DNA of 55,343 nucleotides, taken from a virus. Location: positions 1 to 55,343 of the IMG/VR virus record IMGVR_UViG_3300030110_003304; one strand, 5' to 3'. Made by a program: the position numbers and the translations under genes. Position 1 is the first letter of the stretch; each line of letters opens with the position of its first letter. The notes beneath the pieces are model-generated. The model ran no database searches and had not been told where the DNA came from. It saw nothing but the letters and a program-made list of their open reading frames with translations. Of the stretch, positions 10,301-20,900 are shown one piece after another.

Positions 10301-10406
10301 TTCCAGCCGCTACTACCACGTTTCCTGTCGTCACAGCAACGCTAGTTGCGCTCGACGTACCATCGACTACCAATCCCTTCCTTACACGAAAATCCTTCTC
10401 TGCCAT
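7332..10406 (-). CDS. tail fibre protein (1024 aa)
   Basis: Second fibre. The N-terminus MAEKDFRVRKGLVVDG is nearly the same as that of the 2260-aa fibre, so both probably dock to the same site or to each other. The middle contains VSALNNQSENRLVTMGSTTTQL, closely related to a segment of the 928-aa fibre, and GDLQVDGDTTTVNTA, a module found in all three fibres. The C-terminal ~110 residues (RGAEVLTTVYN onward) resemble the end of the 928-aa protein and probably form a beta-sandwich tip. Composition is Ala/Gly/Ser/Thr-rich with few charged residues, as in trimeric fibres. Start ATG follows GGGGGTGA. No enzymatic domain seen. Confidence 0.8.
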   Translation of the reverse strand: MAEKDFRVRKGLVVDGTSSATSVAVTTGNVVVAAGTLGLTDGLLLSTVSGSPNVSKITSQPANGNIHIEPNGNGDIILVTDTLDTTGEAMTFKVRDDEAAGLDIATANHSYIKLVTSNSSEELNLAGGFGSITTGAAAVATTITQTSSAANANAVNLTIKGGSPPTGGTNNAGTGGDIILSAGQGKGTADGGSIKFNVATPAGSAANTLNSLATVMTISDTPDINFHSTDMLNVDINSGTIDGTTIGGSAQAAATVTVFKAKTTGYISRVNALQNTTRFQVDGLDTGAGAGAGTSPSSSSTAAYAEARLFSDLKGDDYVSQWNDYSGMSGALIIDNADDAAGVGQGTVLTIGDTGGAGDSWAMGRMLLGSNSEFTIGYYPKPYEDIGYKNSGTNAPNVFNPFRAEQSVFKIEKGGDVTLLGNKGDTVNGSSGAHEFNPVSLKFQGVDSGGTTRFTGFKLPANLAASNSIYTFPTAYPGSSKVLQSTSAGVLSWVSAAGTVSALNNQSENRLVTMGSTTTQLDGEAKATLDGHKMLLGEQSGSGKTTSSDTDPHLQIVRRQDVDKGSGVGDQIKGASIQAFDVADGHDAAHGVSLTALSLQAERDTSVSGVVAGTTSASKALQLSATGSANNYAIYSSAGEAYFQSSVAGAQPNLTLTHAANNTSGPNINFVLNKGAAGATNDVLGQILFKGDDDGQTITTYAAIKADVVSATDGDEEGRLTFQMAQQSDGSLIDVMVLDGGDLANGTHSKVVIKGDLQVDGDTTTVNTAVLEVEDLNITVAKNAADAAAANGAGLTVAGASATLIYASSGDRWNFNKDLSVAGALSADTSFTLDSTTISTAEIAVLDGIALSSSVPTGAVTADKVLTVDANKDLNDSSNHLRDVKMRNLTSTGSVTSTQFSSDYGDIKTVQVASGQIAIGASVTVGTIDTTAYRGAEVLTTVYNTTDNTTDLFKTVVMWDGHDTQIQADDKVHYTNYAVLSSGDVASGDISAVRDGTDIDVNFTSSADSADTFIIRAQLILLDI

Positions 10407-10418
10407 TCATTCACCCCC

Positions 10419-13205
10419 TTATGCTGCCATCCCTATCCATGCTATCTCTGTTGTGAAGTTCTTAGGATTACCACCTATCTGGTTGTAGTTCAGAGTCAGT
10501 CTCACGTTATCCCCGTTTATGTCTATGGTATGAGTGCCGACGACATCAGCACCGTGATTCACAGTGGCGTATGCGGTTCTGTACACCGTACCACTACTCT
10601 GTCCGTTGTGAGTGAATGCCACTTCTGTGAACTCGAAGGCGGTGTCGTCGTCTGTCGTCTTCGTTGATATGAATAGTTTGCAGCCTCTGAACTGTGTTCT
10701 CGTGAATAGAGTGTGCACTGCGTTGGATGACGATGAGCCTGTGAGTGTGACGCTCTCAACACCCACCTTGTCTATCTGTAGTTGGGTAATTGGACTTGTC
10801 TGGTTGATGCCCACTTTGTCAGTAGAGGTATTGACGAACAGGACACCACTGTCTATGTTCATGTCAGCAGAGCCTGTAATTGTGGTTGCAGCCACTGTGC
10901 CTGATGACAGGTTACCAGTGAGATTGGCGTTGATTGTACCTTTAGTGCCGCTGAACACGTTAGAGGAGTTGGTAGCAGCAGTCAGGAAGGTGAAGTTAGC
11001 AGCGTCCTCGTCATATCCGAAGAATCCGATTCTGGCTTGTGAGTCGTAGTACCTGAACTCAATGCCCTTGTCCTTGTTGTCATTGCTGCCCGGAGCAGTA
11101 TCTCCACCAAGAGTGAGTATTATGTTGTCCGTGGTCATGGTGGTACTGTTGATTGTAGTGGTAGTGCCGTTGACTGTGAGGTCACCACCAATCACCACCT
11201 CACCAGCGAGCGTGGTCTTCTGCGCTGAGTTTATGGTGAGAGCAGTGGTGAGTGATGTGCCGTTGTGGGTGCTCAGGATGAGTTTACCCTTGGTATCGTC
11301 GGCAGAGCCATCGTGACTGCCCTGTATTTGTGATAGATGTGCGTTTGTGTGGTCCTCGAAGATTATGGTGCTCTCAGCACCACCATCGTTGTTCTCAGCC
11401 ACGCTGTTCTTGAGTGTGATTATAGGACCGTCTGCCGTTATCTGCAACTGCGTGCCCGGAGTGGTGTCCCCTATGCCCAATCTAGCAGCGCCACCCAGTA
11501 TGAGGTCATCCTGACTCTCATCCCATAGCATGTAAGAGCCAGAGGTAGCACCGAAGAACTTGACATCGTAGCCAGTGTCATCCACACCGACAGTCACAGG
11601 GCCGTCTATGTCCAAGGTTGATGTCACGAAGAAGGTGTCAGTGGATGCATCCCAGTGGATGAACTTGGAAGCGGTATCTCCGAATGCCTTGAAGTCTATT
11701 CCGTAGTCATTCGCCCCTAGCACCAGTGAGCCGTTGGTAGCGTCGTCATGTGTCCACTTAGCGCCGACGTTATTGGCTGTGGCTGAGTGCAGCAGCAGGT
11801 CAGCGCCGTTGCCAGAAGCACCAACGTTGAGCGTAGCACTAGCGAAAGTGAGGAGAGACTGTGCATCTAATTCGGTTGTCGTACTACCGACAGTCACCAA
11901 CTCGTTCGCAGTTGCGTCGTTCAAGGCACTGACAGCACCAGTGCCACTGGTTGATGCGTTGATGAGAACGGACCACTTGGGGTTGCTGCTGCTGTTGTTG
12001 CGAATGATGATGGCGCTTTGCCCACCAGTGATTTGGTAATTCAGAGCGCTACCACCGATTGTGTCGAAGTTGACTGGGTGACCGCTCGATGCGTTGGTGT
12101 TCCTGATGTACACTATCGAGCCGGGTGCGAACTCGTTGCTGGTGTTGTCTGGGTTGAGTGTGCATCCAGAGGCGCTTGGTGCGATGATGAAGATGTTAGG
12201 GCCGTCGTGCGTGAAGTGATTGACACCAGAGGGTGTGCCTGTGTATATCCTGTCAGGAGCGAGCCTGAGGGTTTTCGGTGTGCCGTCTGACTCATGCGAT
12301 GCGAAGAAGAGTACATCGTCTCCTATATCGCCTAGCCTAGTCCCGCCACCAGTCACCTTGTCTGTGGAGTGCGACATCCATATCGCACCGAATGGCGAGT
12401 CGGAGAAGTCACCGCCCTCGGTGTGTAGTGCATCGAGGTCCGTGTGGCTGTTGATTGAGTTGGCAGAGTCCTTGTTCTTCGGTATGCCCTTGGTGAGGGG
12501 AGTGATGAACATCGGAGATGGTTTGAGGAAGACCCTCTTGTCATTTATCTCTGTGATTCTTATGGCTAGGGTATTAGCACCAGCGACCGTGCCTGTCTCG
12601 AATATGGCTCTCACTGTGGCTAGGACTATGGTGTCCTTGACCGATGTGCTAGTGCCGTCGTCTATGAGGTAGGTGTTGGGTGATGAGGGGTACACCCCAG
12701 TCCCCGTATCGACTAGGCTGCTCTGTTGGAATCTGATGTGCTTGGTGCTGCTTGAGTCATTGGCGTTCACGAATATGGTGAACAAGCACTCCTTGCCGCT
12801 GGTCAGGGCATTGGTAGTCCCTGTTTTGTTAGCACTGCCGGAAGTGAGGTCTATCGTGATGTCATCTGGAGTCCCGTCTGTGTCGTAGCCATCAGCGAAG
12901 GCGTACATGCTACCATCCAGTATGGCGTACCCACCCTGTATCACTATCTGATGTGCGTTGGAATTGTGCTTCGTCACTGCTCCGGGCAGGAAGTCCGGGT
13001 CGTTCCTGTTAGTGCCGCTGACCGCACCACCCTCAAGCATGAGTATGCCGTTGCCATGCACGCCCTCCAGTATGTTGGTGAATGATGCTGATAGTATCTG
13101 GTCGCCGTCTCTGAGACCATCAACGGCTCTCCCTTGGCTTGCACTCAATGAGGTGTTGTAGTTAGCCGCTGTGTGTCCTGAAAGTGGATTGCCTGTCGTT
13201 CCCAT
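10419..13205 (-). CDS. tail fibre / baseplate-proximal fibre protein (928 aa)
   Basis: Third member of the fibre set and first transcribed. Unlike the other two it lacks the MAEK-F-RV-KGL start. Its N-terminal ~250 residues (LSGHTAANYNTSLSASQGRA, then GNGILMLEGGAV and QIVIQGGYAILDGSMYAF) look like a beta-rich attachment domain. Residues about 430-460 and 690-720 are the shared fibre modules (VSALNDATANELVTVGSTTTEL and LTVNGTTTTINS). The C-terminus (FRGCKLFISTKTTDDDT) parallels that of the 1024-aa fibre. Start ATG overlaps the upstream stop as TAATG, with GAGGTGAGG as SD. It may form the proximal fibre on which the MAEK-type fibres are mounted; that is inference. Confidence 0.75.
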   Translation of the reverse strand: MGTTGNPLSGHTAANYNTSLSASQGRAVDGLRDGDQILSASFTNILEGVHGNGILMLEGGAVSGTNRNDPDFLPGAVTKHNSNAHQIVIQGGYAILDGSMYAFADGYDTDGTPDDITIDLTSGSANKTGTTNALTSGKECLFTIFVNANDSSSTKHIRFQQSSLVDTGTGVYPSSPNTYLIDDGTSTSVKDTIVLATVRAIFETGTVAGANTLAIRITEINDKRVFLKPSPMFITPLTKGIPKNKDSANSINSHTDLDALHTEGGDFSDSPFGAIWMSHSTDKVTGGGTRLGDIGDDVLFFASHESDGTPKTLRLAPDRIYTGTPSGVNHFTHDGPNIFIIAPSASGCTLNPDNTSNEFAPGSIVYIRNTNASSGHPVNFDTIGGSALNYQITGGQSAIIIRNNSSSNPKWSVLINASTSGTGAVSALNDATANELVTVGSTTTELDAQSLLTFASATLNVGASGNGADLLLHSATANNVGAKWTHDDATNGSLVLGANDYGIDFKAFGDTASKFIHWDASTDTFFVTSTLDIDGPVTVGVDDTGYDVKFFGATSGSYMLWDESQDDLILGGAARLGIGDTTPGTQLQITADGPIITLKNSVAENNDGGAESTIIFEDHTNAHLSQIQGSHDGSADDTKGKLILSTHNGTSLTTALTINSAQKTTLAGEVVIGGDLTVNGTTTTINSTTMTTDNIILTLGGDTAPGSNDNKDKGIEFRYYDSQARIGFFGYDEDAANFTFLTAATNSSNVFSGTKGTINANLTGNLSSGTVAATTITGSADMNIDSGVLFVNTSTDKVGINQTSPITQLQIDKVGVESVTLTGSSSSNAVHTLFTRTQFRGCKLFISTKTTDDDTAFEFTEVAFTHNGQSSGTVYRTAYATVNHGADVVGTHTIDINGDNVRLTLNYNQIGGNPKNFTTEIAWIGMAA

Positions 13206-13549
13206 TACCTCACCTCTATCAATAGTTGAATCTTCACTTCATTTCCGCTTGTCTTAGTCACCGGGCTTATTACATGTCGTGAGACAGGAACGAAATCGCT
13301 CGTCCCCCTCAACTGTATGAATACCTCCTTGAGGGGTTCGGAGAAAGAATGTTCCGTTCCGAGAGTGCCCTCGACCATCAAAGTGGAGTCGTCTATGACT
13401 GTCACCGTAGGGGTGATTGTGACAGCAGGCCTACCAGCAGCACCATCCGATGCTGTGGCTGGTGTACCGTCGAATCCTAGTATCATCTCATTGATGTTAG
13501 ACGCTATTGTATCTAGCATCAACCTCTTCATGTAATCACTTGCTGGCAT
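13205..13549 (-). CDS. small baseplate/fibre-associated protein (114 aa)
   Basis: Unrecognised small protein between the hub-like protein and the fibres. The N-terminus is probably helical (DYMKRLMLDTIASNINEMIL); a Gly/Ala/Thr linker and beta strands follow (VTITPTVTVIDD, HSFSEPLKEVFIQLRG). This would fit a baseplate plug or fibre connector. The ATG at 13549 overlaps the preceding TGA (TGATG) and has GAGGTGGAG at good spacing, so I prefer it to the GTG one codon upstream. Function is inferred only from position. Confidence 0.55.
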   Translation of the reverse strand: MPASDYMKRLMLDTIASNINEMILGFDGTPATASDGAAGRPAVTITPTVTVIDDSTLMVEGTLGTEHSFSEPLKEVFIQLRGTSDFVPVSRHVISPVTKTSGNEVKIQLLIEVR

Positions 13550-14985
13550 CACTCTCCACCTCTTACGCTTACTTCGCTAAACTTCGACATTCCAATCACC
13601 TTAGTAGTCCCTGCTTTCCCTATAGTAGCCCTCCCAGCAGCCCTGCCGATTGCAAACTTGGAATTGAGGCTTTCTACAACTCTCACTGTTATTATGGGAA
13701 TAGTCATTATTTCAAACGAGGAGAACAGGGACAGATTCTTCTCAGTCTGCTGGCTTATCGTATCTGGGTTGTCGCCTGATGAAGAGGCCATCATTCCTTC
13801 GCTGATACCTTGTAGCACACCCTCCACACCAGTCTGCACGGATATGAAGTTCATGTCCGTCAATCTGGATGATAGGATGTGTCTGGATTCTGTGATTAGT
13901 TTCTTCTCTCCCTTGTAGGACACCACCTTTCCGGGTCTCAAGTCCCAAGCGTCTGGGTGACCACTGCTTCTCAATGAGCCTTGCTCTAGGGAGTTGGCCT
14001 TGAGAATCTGCCTCGCCACTCTCTTAGCGGCAGCGTTGGTCTTCACCGTGGCATCGAAGATTGGTGTGACTGTCTCCTGCACGTCTGTGTCGAACTTGCC
14101 CTGTTGTCTCTCAGCATCGTCTACAGTGACCGATGCACTCTCGTTCTTCGCTAGGGGTATGCCTTGGATTGATATTCTGTTCTCATTGTGGGAGGATGGG
14201 TTGGTTTCCTCATTGCCCTGCCTCATGCCCGCATCTAGGAATCTGGTGGATGTGGTGAATGTGAATGGGGTGTACATGAGATTGGCGAATCTGTCGAAGT
14301 AGATGATATTACCATCATGACGTGATGAGAACTTCAGCGCTGATATGAGAGGCACGCCGTAGAAATCCTCTGCTAGGAACTTGTTAGTGTGCTTTCTCCT
14401 AGCGCTGTTGGTGTTCGCTGCGTGTCTCAACGAGCCTATCTGCACAGATGTGAGAGTGGATGCCACGTCAGTCCCCAACCTCATTGCCAAGTCGCTAGTT
14501 CTTAAGCCAACATCAATCGGGTCTCCTAGGTGAACTGTCCGGCCTTGGAAGCCTATGTTCTTGAGACTCCTTCCCTTCATATTCTTCATGTTGATTTTGA
14601 CTCCCTCCGTAGATGACTCTGCTGTGGATAGAGTGAGTCTGTCTGATGTATCCTCACCACTGTACATCAATATGGGGAGATTCGACGTGGATGATATCAC
14701 ACCGCTCTCATAGAATGGTGCTGCTGTGCTGGTGTGACCGGGTACACTCACATGCGATAGTTGCACTGAGGACTCACCTTCGACCAATTCGTACCTCTTC
14801 TCGCTGAATACGTTGTATGTTGCGTTGTTCCTGTTCTCTATGGTTATCTTGTGCTTGTGGTCAGACTGAGATTCTAAGAGAGCGTGATGCACTGCGTTGT
14901 CCACGAACACAGGTTTTCTCACATGCTTCATCGCCTCGTTGACGGTATCAGTGAACTTGCCTGTGCTTGCTAGTAGTTTGGTCAT
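13549..14985 (-). CDS. baseplate hub / late-control-like protein (478 aa)
   Basis: Probable baseplate hub. The region around residues 325-400 (AAKRVARQILKANS, then HPDAWDLRPGKVVSYKGEKK and ITESRHILSSRLTDMNF) follows the pattern of gp27/gpD-type hub proteins: a helix, a 'p-x-l-x-PGdvv' turn and a strand ending in a conserved H-x-L-S. The N-terminal half is beta-rich. Residues ~400-435 hold a low-complexity SEGMMASSSGDN linker, and the C-terminus is Gly/Arg/Lys-rich, perhaps protruding. It overlaps the giant protein's stop as ATGA with GGTGATG as SD. Hub identity rests on pattern and location between tail-tip protein and fibres. No lysozyme domain seen. Confidence 0.55.
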   Translation of the reverse strand: MTKLLASTGKFTDTVNEAMKHVRKPVFVDNAVHHALLESQSDHKHKITIENRNNATYNVFSEKRYELVEGESSVQLSHVSVPGHTSTAAPFYESGVISSTSNLPILMYSGEDTSDRLTLSTAESSTEGVKINMKNMKGRSLKNIGFQGRTVHLGDPIDVGLRTSDLAMRLGTDVASTLTSVQIGSLRHAANTNSARRKHTNKFLAEDFYGVPLISALKFSSRHDGNIIYFDRFANLMYTPFTFTTSTRFLDAGMRQGNEETNPSSHNENRISIQGIPLAKNESASVTVDDAERQQGKFDTDVQETVTPIFDATVKTNAAAKRVARQILKANSLEQGSLRSSGHPDAWDLRPGKVVSYKGEKKLITESRHILSSRLTDMNFISVQTGVEGVLQGISEGMMASSSGDNPDTISQQTEKNLSLFSSFEIMTIPIITVRVVESLNSKFAIGRAAGRATIGKAGTTKVIGMSKFSEVSVRGGE

Positions 14986-17900
14986 GCTGCATCACCACTG
15001 TGGTTGCTTACGTTGAAGGACACATCACCTTTGTGTCCCTTGGGGTGCAGAGACTGGCTGAATCTGGGCTTGACGCTGTAGTCCAACCTTCTCACTATCT
15101 GATTGGATTCTTCTATCTGTCTCCTTCTAGATGCGTCTGCTCTGTAATGCTGTAGGGTGTTCTCGCTTATTATCATCCTAGTCACTGGGCTTGTTATTGT
15201 GGTCTTGTCGAAACCTGTGGTCTCTGTTCCCAGTATCTTAGGCCCTTTGGATGTGGGTGTGGTGGCACTGCTATTGCTCATGAACACCACAGGTACGTAT
15301 GGTCCGTTGGTGTCTGGTGCTGTGCTCCTTGGGAAGTTGTCTGAAGCCACTCTAGGTGTGGGTGTTTCGTATGTGAACAGACCGTACTTACCACCACCGG
15401 ATGCTCTGAAGAAGTTAGAAGCAGGCTGTGGTGTGTTGCCTGCTACGGACGGTACTGGTCTGAACATCTCCACATGCTGCTTGTCCAACACACGGACGGG
15501 TCGTAGCAACCACTTCACGCTCTGGTCCTTCTGGTTGTTCTTCACAGTGTTCCTGCTGAAGTCGGTGTTCTGATACGGGTTGGTTGTCTTAGCACCACCT
15601 GATACACCATCCAGTCCCCACCCTGTGTCATCGAAGAAAGAGCCGTAACTCTTTGTCTCCAGCACGTAACTACCGCCTAGTGGATTTACGTTGCTAGTGT
15701 GACTGAACCTGAGCACGCTGTTCATGTGTCCGTTGAATGCAGCGGTCGTCAGGTCCAAGTCACCAAGAGTCTGAGTGTTCGCCACCAGAGCACCGTGCAG
15801 CACTGTCCTCTGTCCTACACCTCTGTCTGTGTGTAGGCTATGTGCTTCGGTGTTGATTGCAATGTGGTCCTTCTCAAGACCCTCCATGTTCTCAGCGTCA
15901 ATGCCTATCCTAGGGGTGCTTCTGCTGATTGCGTCTTTGTGTGGTGATGTGCCTACTATCTGCTCTACCCTGTCGCTGACCACTGCATCTGGCTTGAGTA
16001 GGCCGTCTTCCTCTATCTCCAGTCTAGCGCTGATTCCCCTTGGAATCTCATCGGCTTGCAGTACGTCGTTACGGGGGCGTAACAAGCCCGTTACGGCTGG
16101 TGGTTCTGCTGTGTTGTGACTCAGCACGACACCAGTGGAGTGCACAGGCTCTGACAACTCCGTGAGTATGTCCTCGTTGAATTGGCTGGGGTATCTCACT
16201 CCCCTGCCGTTGCCCATGTCCCCTACTCTCATGGAGTGCGTAGGGGCGAACACATCGACCAACTCTGTGCTGCTACCACTCAGAGATTGAGTACCACCCA
16301 ATCTAGGTGCGTCACCAGTTCTCTCTCCTGAGGAGTTTATCACACCAAGGACATCGAATATGGGTTTGCCGTTGTTGAATATCCTAGCATGGGGCGACCT
16401 GTTGTTGGTTCTGTCATACTCGTATGCATCTCCGCAGTCCCATGCTGGTCTGATACCGAATCCACGCACTGGAGCACGCCTTACGTCCTCTCCACGCTCA
16501 TTGCCCCACCAATCTACCAGATAGTACTGAGCGGCCTCTGTGAGGCTGTATACACCCTTCCCTAGTATATCGCCCCACCAGTCCCTGCCTTGGTTGTTAT
16601 TGGCTACCAATGTTCTCAGTGGTGCTCCGAACGGTCTGGTCATCCTCCTGCCGTCGCTGTACCTCACTTGGTATTCGGGTCTGTCTGCTGCGAGCATACC
16701 AGCGAAGTTGGTCTGCCTCTCCATGATACCGACGTATGTCGTTGACAGAGGAACGTTAGACTGCGACGTATCTCCACCGATGTACGTCCATGTGGAGGCA
16801 GGCATATGCACCAATGGTCCTGCAACGTAGTCAGTGGTGTACTGAGTCTCTGATGTGTTGTCATCCTCCAGTTTGCCCCTGCCGGGCAGTATGCCGTATG
16901 TCGGCTTGTTGTACACCTGTCTCAGGGATATTCTCCACCCGTATGAGTAGCGGTTGGCATCATGCGAACTACTCATCGTATCGAACGTGATGCCACTGCT
17001 GGCCATGGCATAACTTGAGTTGGCCGTATCCTCGTCCTTCCAGAAGTAGAAGTCGTTTGCAGCGTATTTACGGGGTATTGACCATGATACGCTCGCTTCG
17101 GTATACAGGTCGAGACGACTCACCAGAGGTCCACCACGGCTACCACACGGCCAGAACTTGCTGTACATCACCTTCTGGCTATCCAGTGTAGTACCACCCT
17201 GCGCCTCGTATCCAGAGAGTGCCTCTATTGCCGCTCCTGTGGCTGAAACGCCTGTTTTCGTGTCTGGGTTAGCAGACTTAATCCTCAGTGATAGAGGACC
17301 TAAACTCATCGCATACACCGAATCATGGTAGTGTATGCTCTCGAAATGCTCAGGTAGGCTGTTGTATGGCTTCTTGTCCACCGCCCTATCACTGGTTGGG
17401 TTGTTGAAAGTACGTGAACTATCCGAGTAGAATGTATATGGTCTTCCCAAATTACTATTCCACATACATAGATATGCATCGGGTATATGTAAATTAGTTG
17501 TATCTCTAGTACCTTTTTCTAATTGTGAAAGTACTTTTGTAAATATACTACTATTAGTATCTGTAAATACATTCTTGGAACTGTATATGTCATATGGTTG
17601 TGATAATCTAATGACTGTACCTTCTGTTAGATTGTCCCAGAATGGCCCAGAAACGACGTTTGACTGTAGTTTATCTGGTTTGTTAATTGCGTTTAACTGC
17701 AATCCTGAGCGTCTTGTGTATGCTAATGTCTGTCTAATACCATTAGAATCTGTATATTCCAGCACTTCTGCATATTGTGGAGTCTCTGGGAATCTACTTG
17801 CGTCATCTACAGTGATTGTTCTATACCCATTTGCTGTACTTTGAATACTTTTCACTATACATTTTGCATTTAGAGATGTATTTTGTAATATATGTGAATA

Positions 17901-20900
17901 TATATTTGGATATATTGAAGGATATCCTGCAATTGTTAATTGTACTCCTATACTTCCGAAGGTACTTCTCTTCATATGGTAGTAGTTATCTGGGCGATGA
18001 AGCGCTATATGTTTGAAGTTGTTAGAGGAACTGTCGTCTGGAGCGACCTTGTGGATGAACGACCACCAAGGTGTGCTGACTGTGTATCCGGGCGTGGCAT
18101 TCCTGAACTGGCCCGGTGTGTATGGTAGTGCTCTACGTGTGAAAACGGGTGACTCCGTGCCCTCTACGCCGAATTGATTGTACAATAGCAGAGGTGGGAT
18201 GTTAGTGAATTGGCTGCCGTGGTCTGGGTTGATGTCTATCATTGCTTCATTGATGAATATCTCACAGCCTCTGACATCAGCCTGCGTAGCCTGTGCTAGA
18301 ATCAGGGAAACCGTGCCTAGAGTGTTGTTTGCTGCTTTCCTGCCTATCACTGTATGTACCTGCTGGCTAGTCAGGGATTGGGTGGAAGCACCTACGTCTG
18401 TGTGGAAGCCCACCAACTGCGTGGAGAAAGTGTTGGGTTGTATCACAATCTGGTATGCACCTACCTCAGCGGGGTCTGGAAAGTTCTTCCCTAGAGTGTA
18501 GTAGTATGCGGATTCCAGCACTATGGTGTGTCCACCTGCTTTGTTCACTGCACCGGCGTGTGTTCCTGTAGATGCGAGAATACCGTAACCATCATATTTG
18601 ATACCGGTCTCGAACATAAGCGTAAACGCACCTCCATGGATATCGCTGGGCAGCGATGGAGCGGCGTTTACACCACTGAATGATAACTCAGGGTCATGCA
18701 CGTTGAACTGGTCCGTCACGGTTGATGCCAAGTCACCCATCACGCTAGTGGCAGTCACACTATCAGCCAGTATGTTCTTGTCAGCAAAGCCTCGCAGTGA
18801 TGCGTTTTCTGCTTTGTGTCTCGTGAATAGGCTTTGGTAAACAGGATGTGCCCAGTGACCGGGGAGCATCGGCATAGTCGGTGTGACGAAGTGATGACCC
18901 ATGCGTGGTAGCGGCATTGGTGTCAGTACCTGCTTGTTGTAGATGTTGTATGCTAGGGTGTTGGCATTGACAGTACCGTATGTTCCTGAGAGGTATTCCG
19001 TCTTCGCCATGTCCGGTGAGTTGCCGCTTACTTCTGCGTGGTCACGTAGCCTCCTTGATGCGAAGAAGCGGTTGCTACCGGCTGGAATGTAGTATGACGG
19101 TGAGATGTTGATTGTAGTTGAGGCTGGTGGGTTCGCTGCTAGGAAGACGGTGAAATCCACATCTCCTACCACTCCTGTGAACGTGCTTCCGCTGATTCCT
19201 GTGTAAGAAACTACCACCGAGTCAGTGGTTGTAGCAAGGCGTAGGAAGCGTCTGTTGTCGCTTACCTCCTTAGTTCCGAATCCAGCAGAGAACACATCGG
19301 TGTTAGTAGAGGGCATCAGTACTGAAGCATTGGCAGTCAACGTAGTACCGCTGAAACTGCTGACTGTGAGTGAGCGGGACTCTATTCCATTTGCGTGTGT
19401 GTATACTGTTGGATACCTCTCAGTGCTGCTGTGTCCCATCTTAGTCACATGGAAGTACAGTGTCCTGTCATGCTGCTCATAACTGGTTTGCAGAGGTGCG
19501 CTGTTGGTCGCTTCCTTCCAACCAGCATTGGTACTGTCCTTGGTCAGCACGTCGATGTGCTCCCAGTTGTGGTCCTCGTATGTAGGGCCTGTGCGTGGAC
19601 TGGACACCGAGTTGTCGAATAGATTTCCTATGTAGTTCTCGTTGAGGTCTGGGTGTATCATGCCTCCAGAACCCATAGTCTCGTTCTGGTAAGCCTGTAG
19701 CCTGTCGAACCCTGACCTTACCACGATGTTGCCGGGTATGGAGTTGGGGTCAGGCAACTGTATCTTGAGGTTGGGTGCTACGTCGCTGTTGGCCAGAGCA
19801 GGGGACATCCCCTTCGTTTGCCTGTCCGTGACCTTCCTGAAGCCACGTATGATTGTACCCAGAGGACTGCCGCCCTCAAGCACGTGCTCCTGTCCTGAGT
19901 CGTCAGTGACGGTCATCTCACCGAACTGCATCTCCTCGTTGGGTATCTCCAAGACGTTCTGTATGTTGAGTGGGAACTTGGATGCGAGTTGGGGGTGATT
20001 CAACTCCTGTGCCTGTAGCACTGGTAGCATGGCGCTGTTGGTGGTCTCGAACGTGAATCTCACGTTGCCGAATATCTTCTCACCCATGGTGTAGGCGTTG
20101 TTGCCACTCACCCTGTTTACGAAGGGAACAGCGCCCAGACCACGTGCATTGATTGCTGGTAGTGATAGATTACCACCATCCATCCTCTTCCACACTATGT
20201 GCTCTATCGAGAAGTTCTTCGCTGCTGACCTCTTGTACAGGTCGTATGCATTCACATCACCGACCCAGAAGTCGTCGTGTGATGGTGTACCGCTGTCATC
20301 GTATAACTGTGTGAAGTCCTCACCACTACTACCACCAATACCATTACCGTATAGGTCGGCTGCGACGTTTCTCTCAACCCCTGTCTCCTCAAGGAAGAAT
20401 GAGCCTACTGAGTGGTCTAGGTCGAATATCAGGTCTCCTGTCTTGTGCAGGCTTGGTATGGCGTTCTCAAGAGTGGAGTTGTTCGCAGTACCGTGCAGGA
20501 AGTACTCCGCATCGAAGGTAGTGTCCAGTGTGTGGTTCGTTGTGTAGTTGCTGACGGTCTTCACAGTAGGTGTGGTGTGTACCATCGCTTCTACGTTAGG
20601 ACCTGCGTTCGCTGGTGCTATGAATCGGTCCTGACCGTGGAATCGCTCATCCCATCTCGTAGTGCCAGCATAGTGAATGGGGTTGGCTACACTGTTAGCG
20701 GCAGCACCTTTGACTTGCAACCAGTCACCTAGACCTGTGATGCCATCCCTGTCGTACTTAGCCACAAGAGCACTCTCACACTCGTAACTCACCACTATGA
20801 ATGCCCTGCCGAACACCCCCTGTGGGTGTGTCATGAAGTCAGGTAGAGTGGTGTCGATGTATGTGGGAGGCTTGGTGTGTATGGTGTGAGGAGCATCAGA

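Noticed and set aside
6858-10488. Long rightward frames opposite the fibre genes (for example 6858-7319, 9616-10077, 10090-10488)
   Set aside because: They are antisense shadows of Ser/Thr/Ala-rich coding sequence, with no SD and implausible Val/Ser/Pro-rich products.
13549-14985. Peptidoglycan hydrolase in the hub protein
   Set aside because: No lysozyme, transglycosylase or peptidase motif could be found in the hub-like protein.
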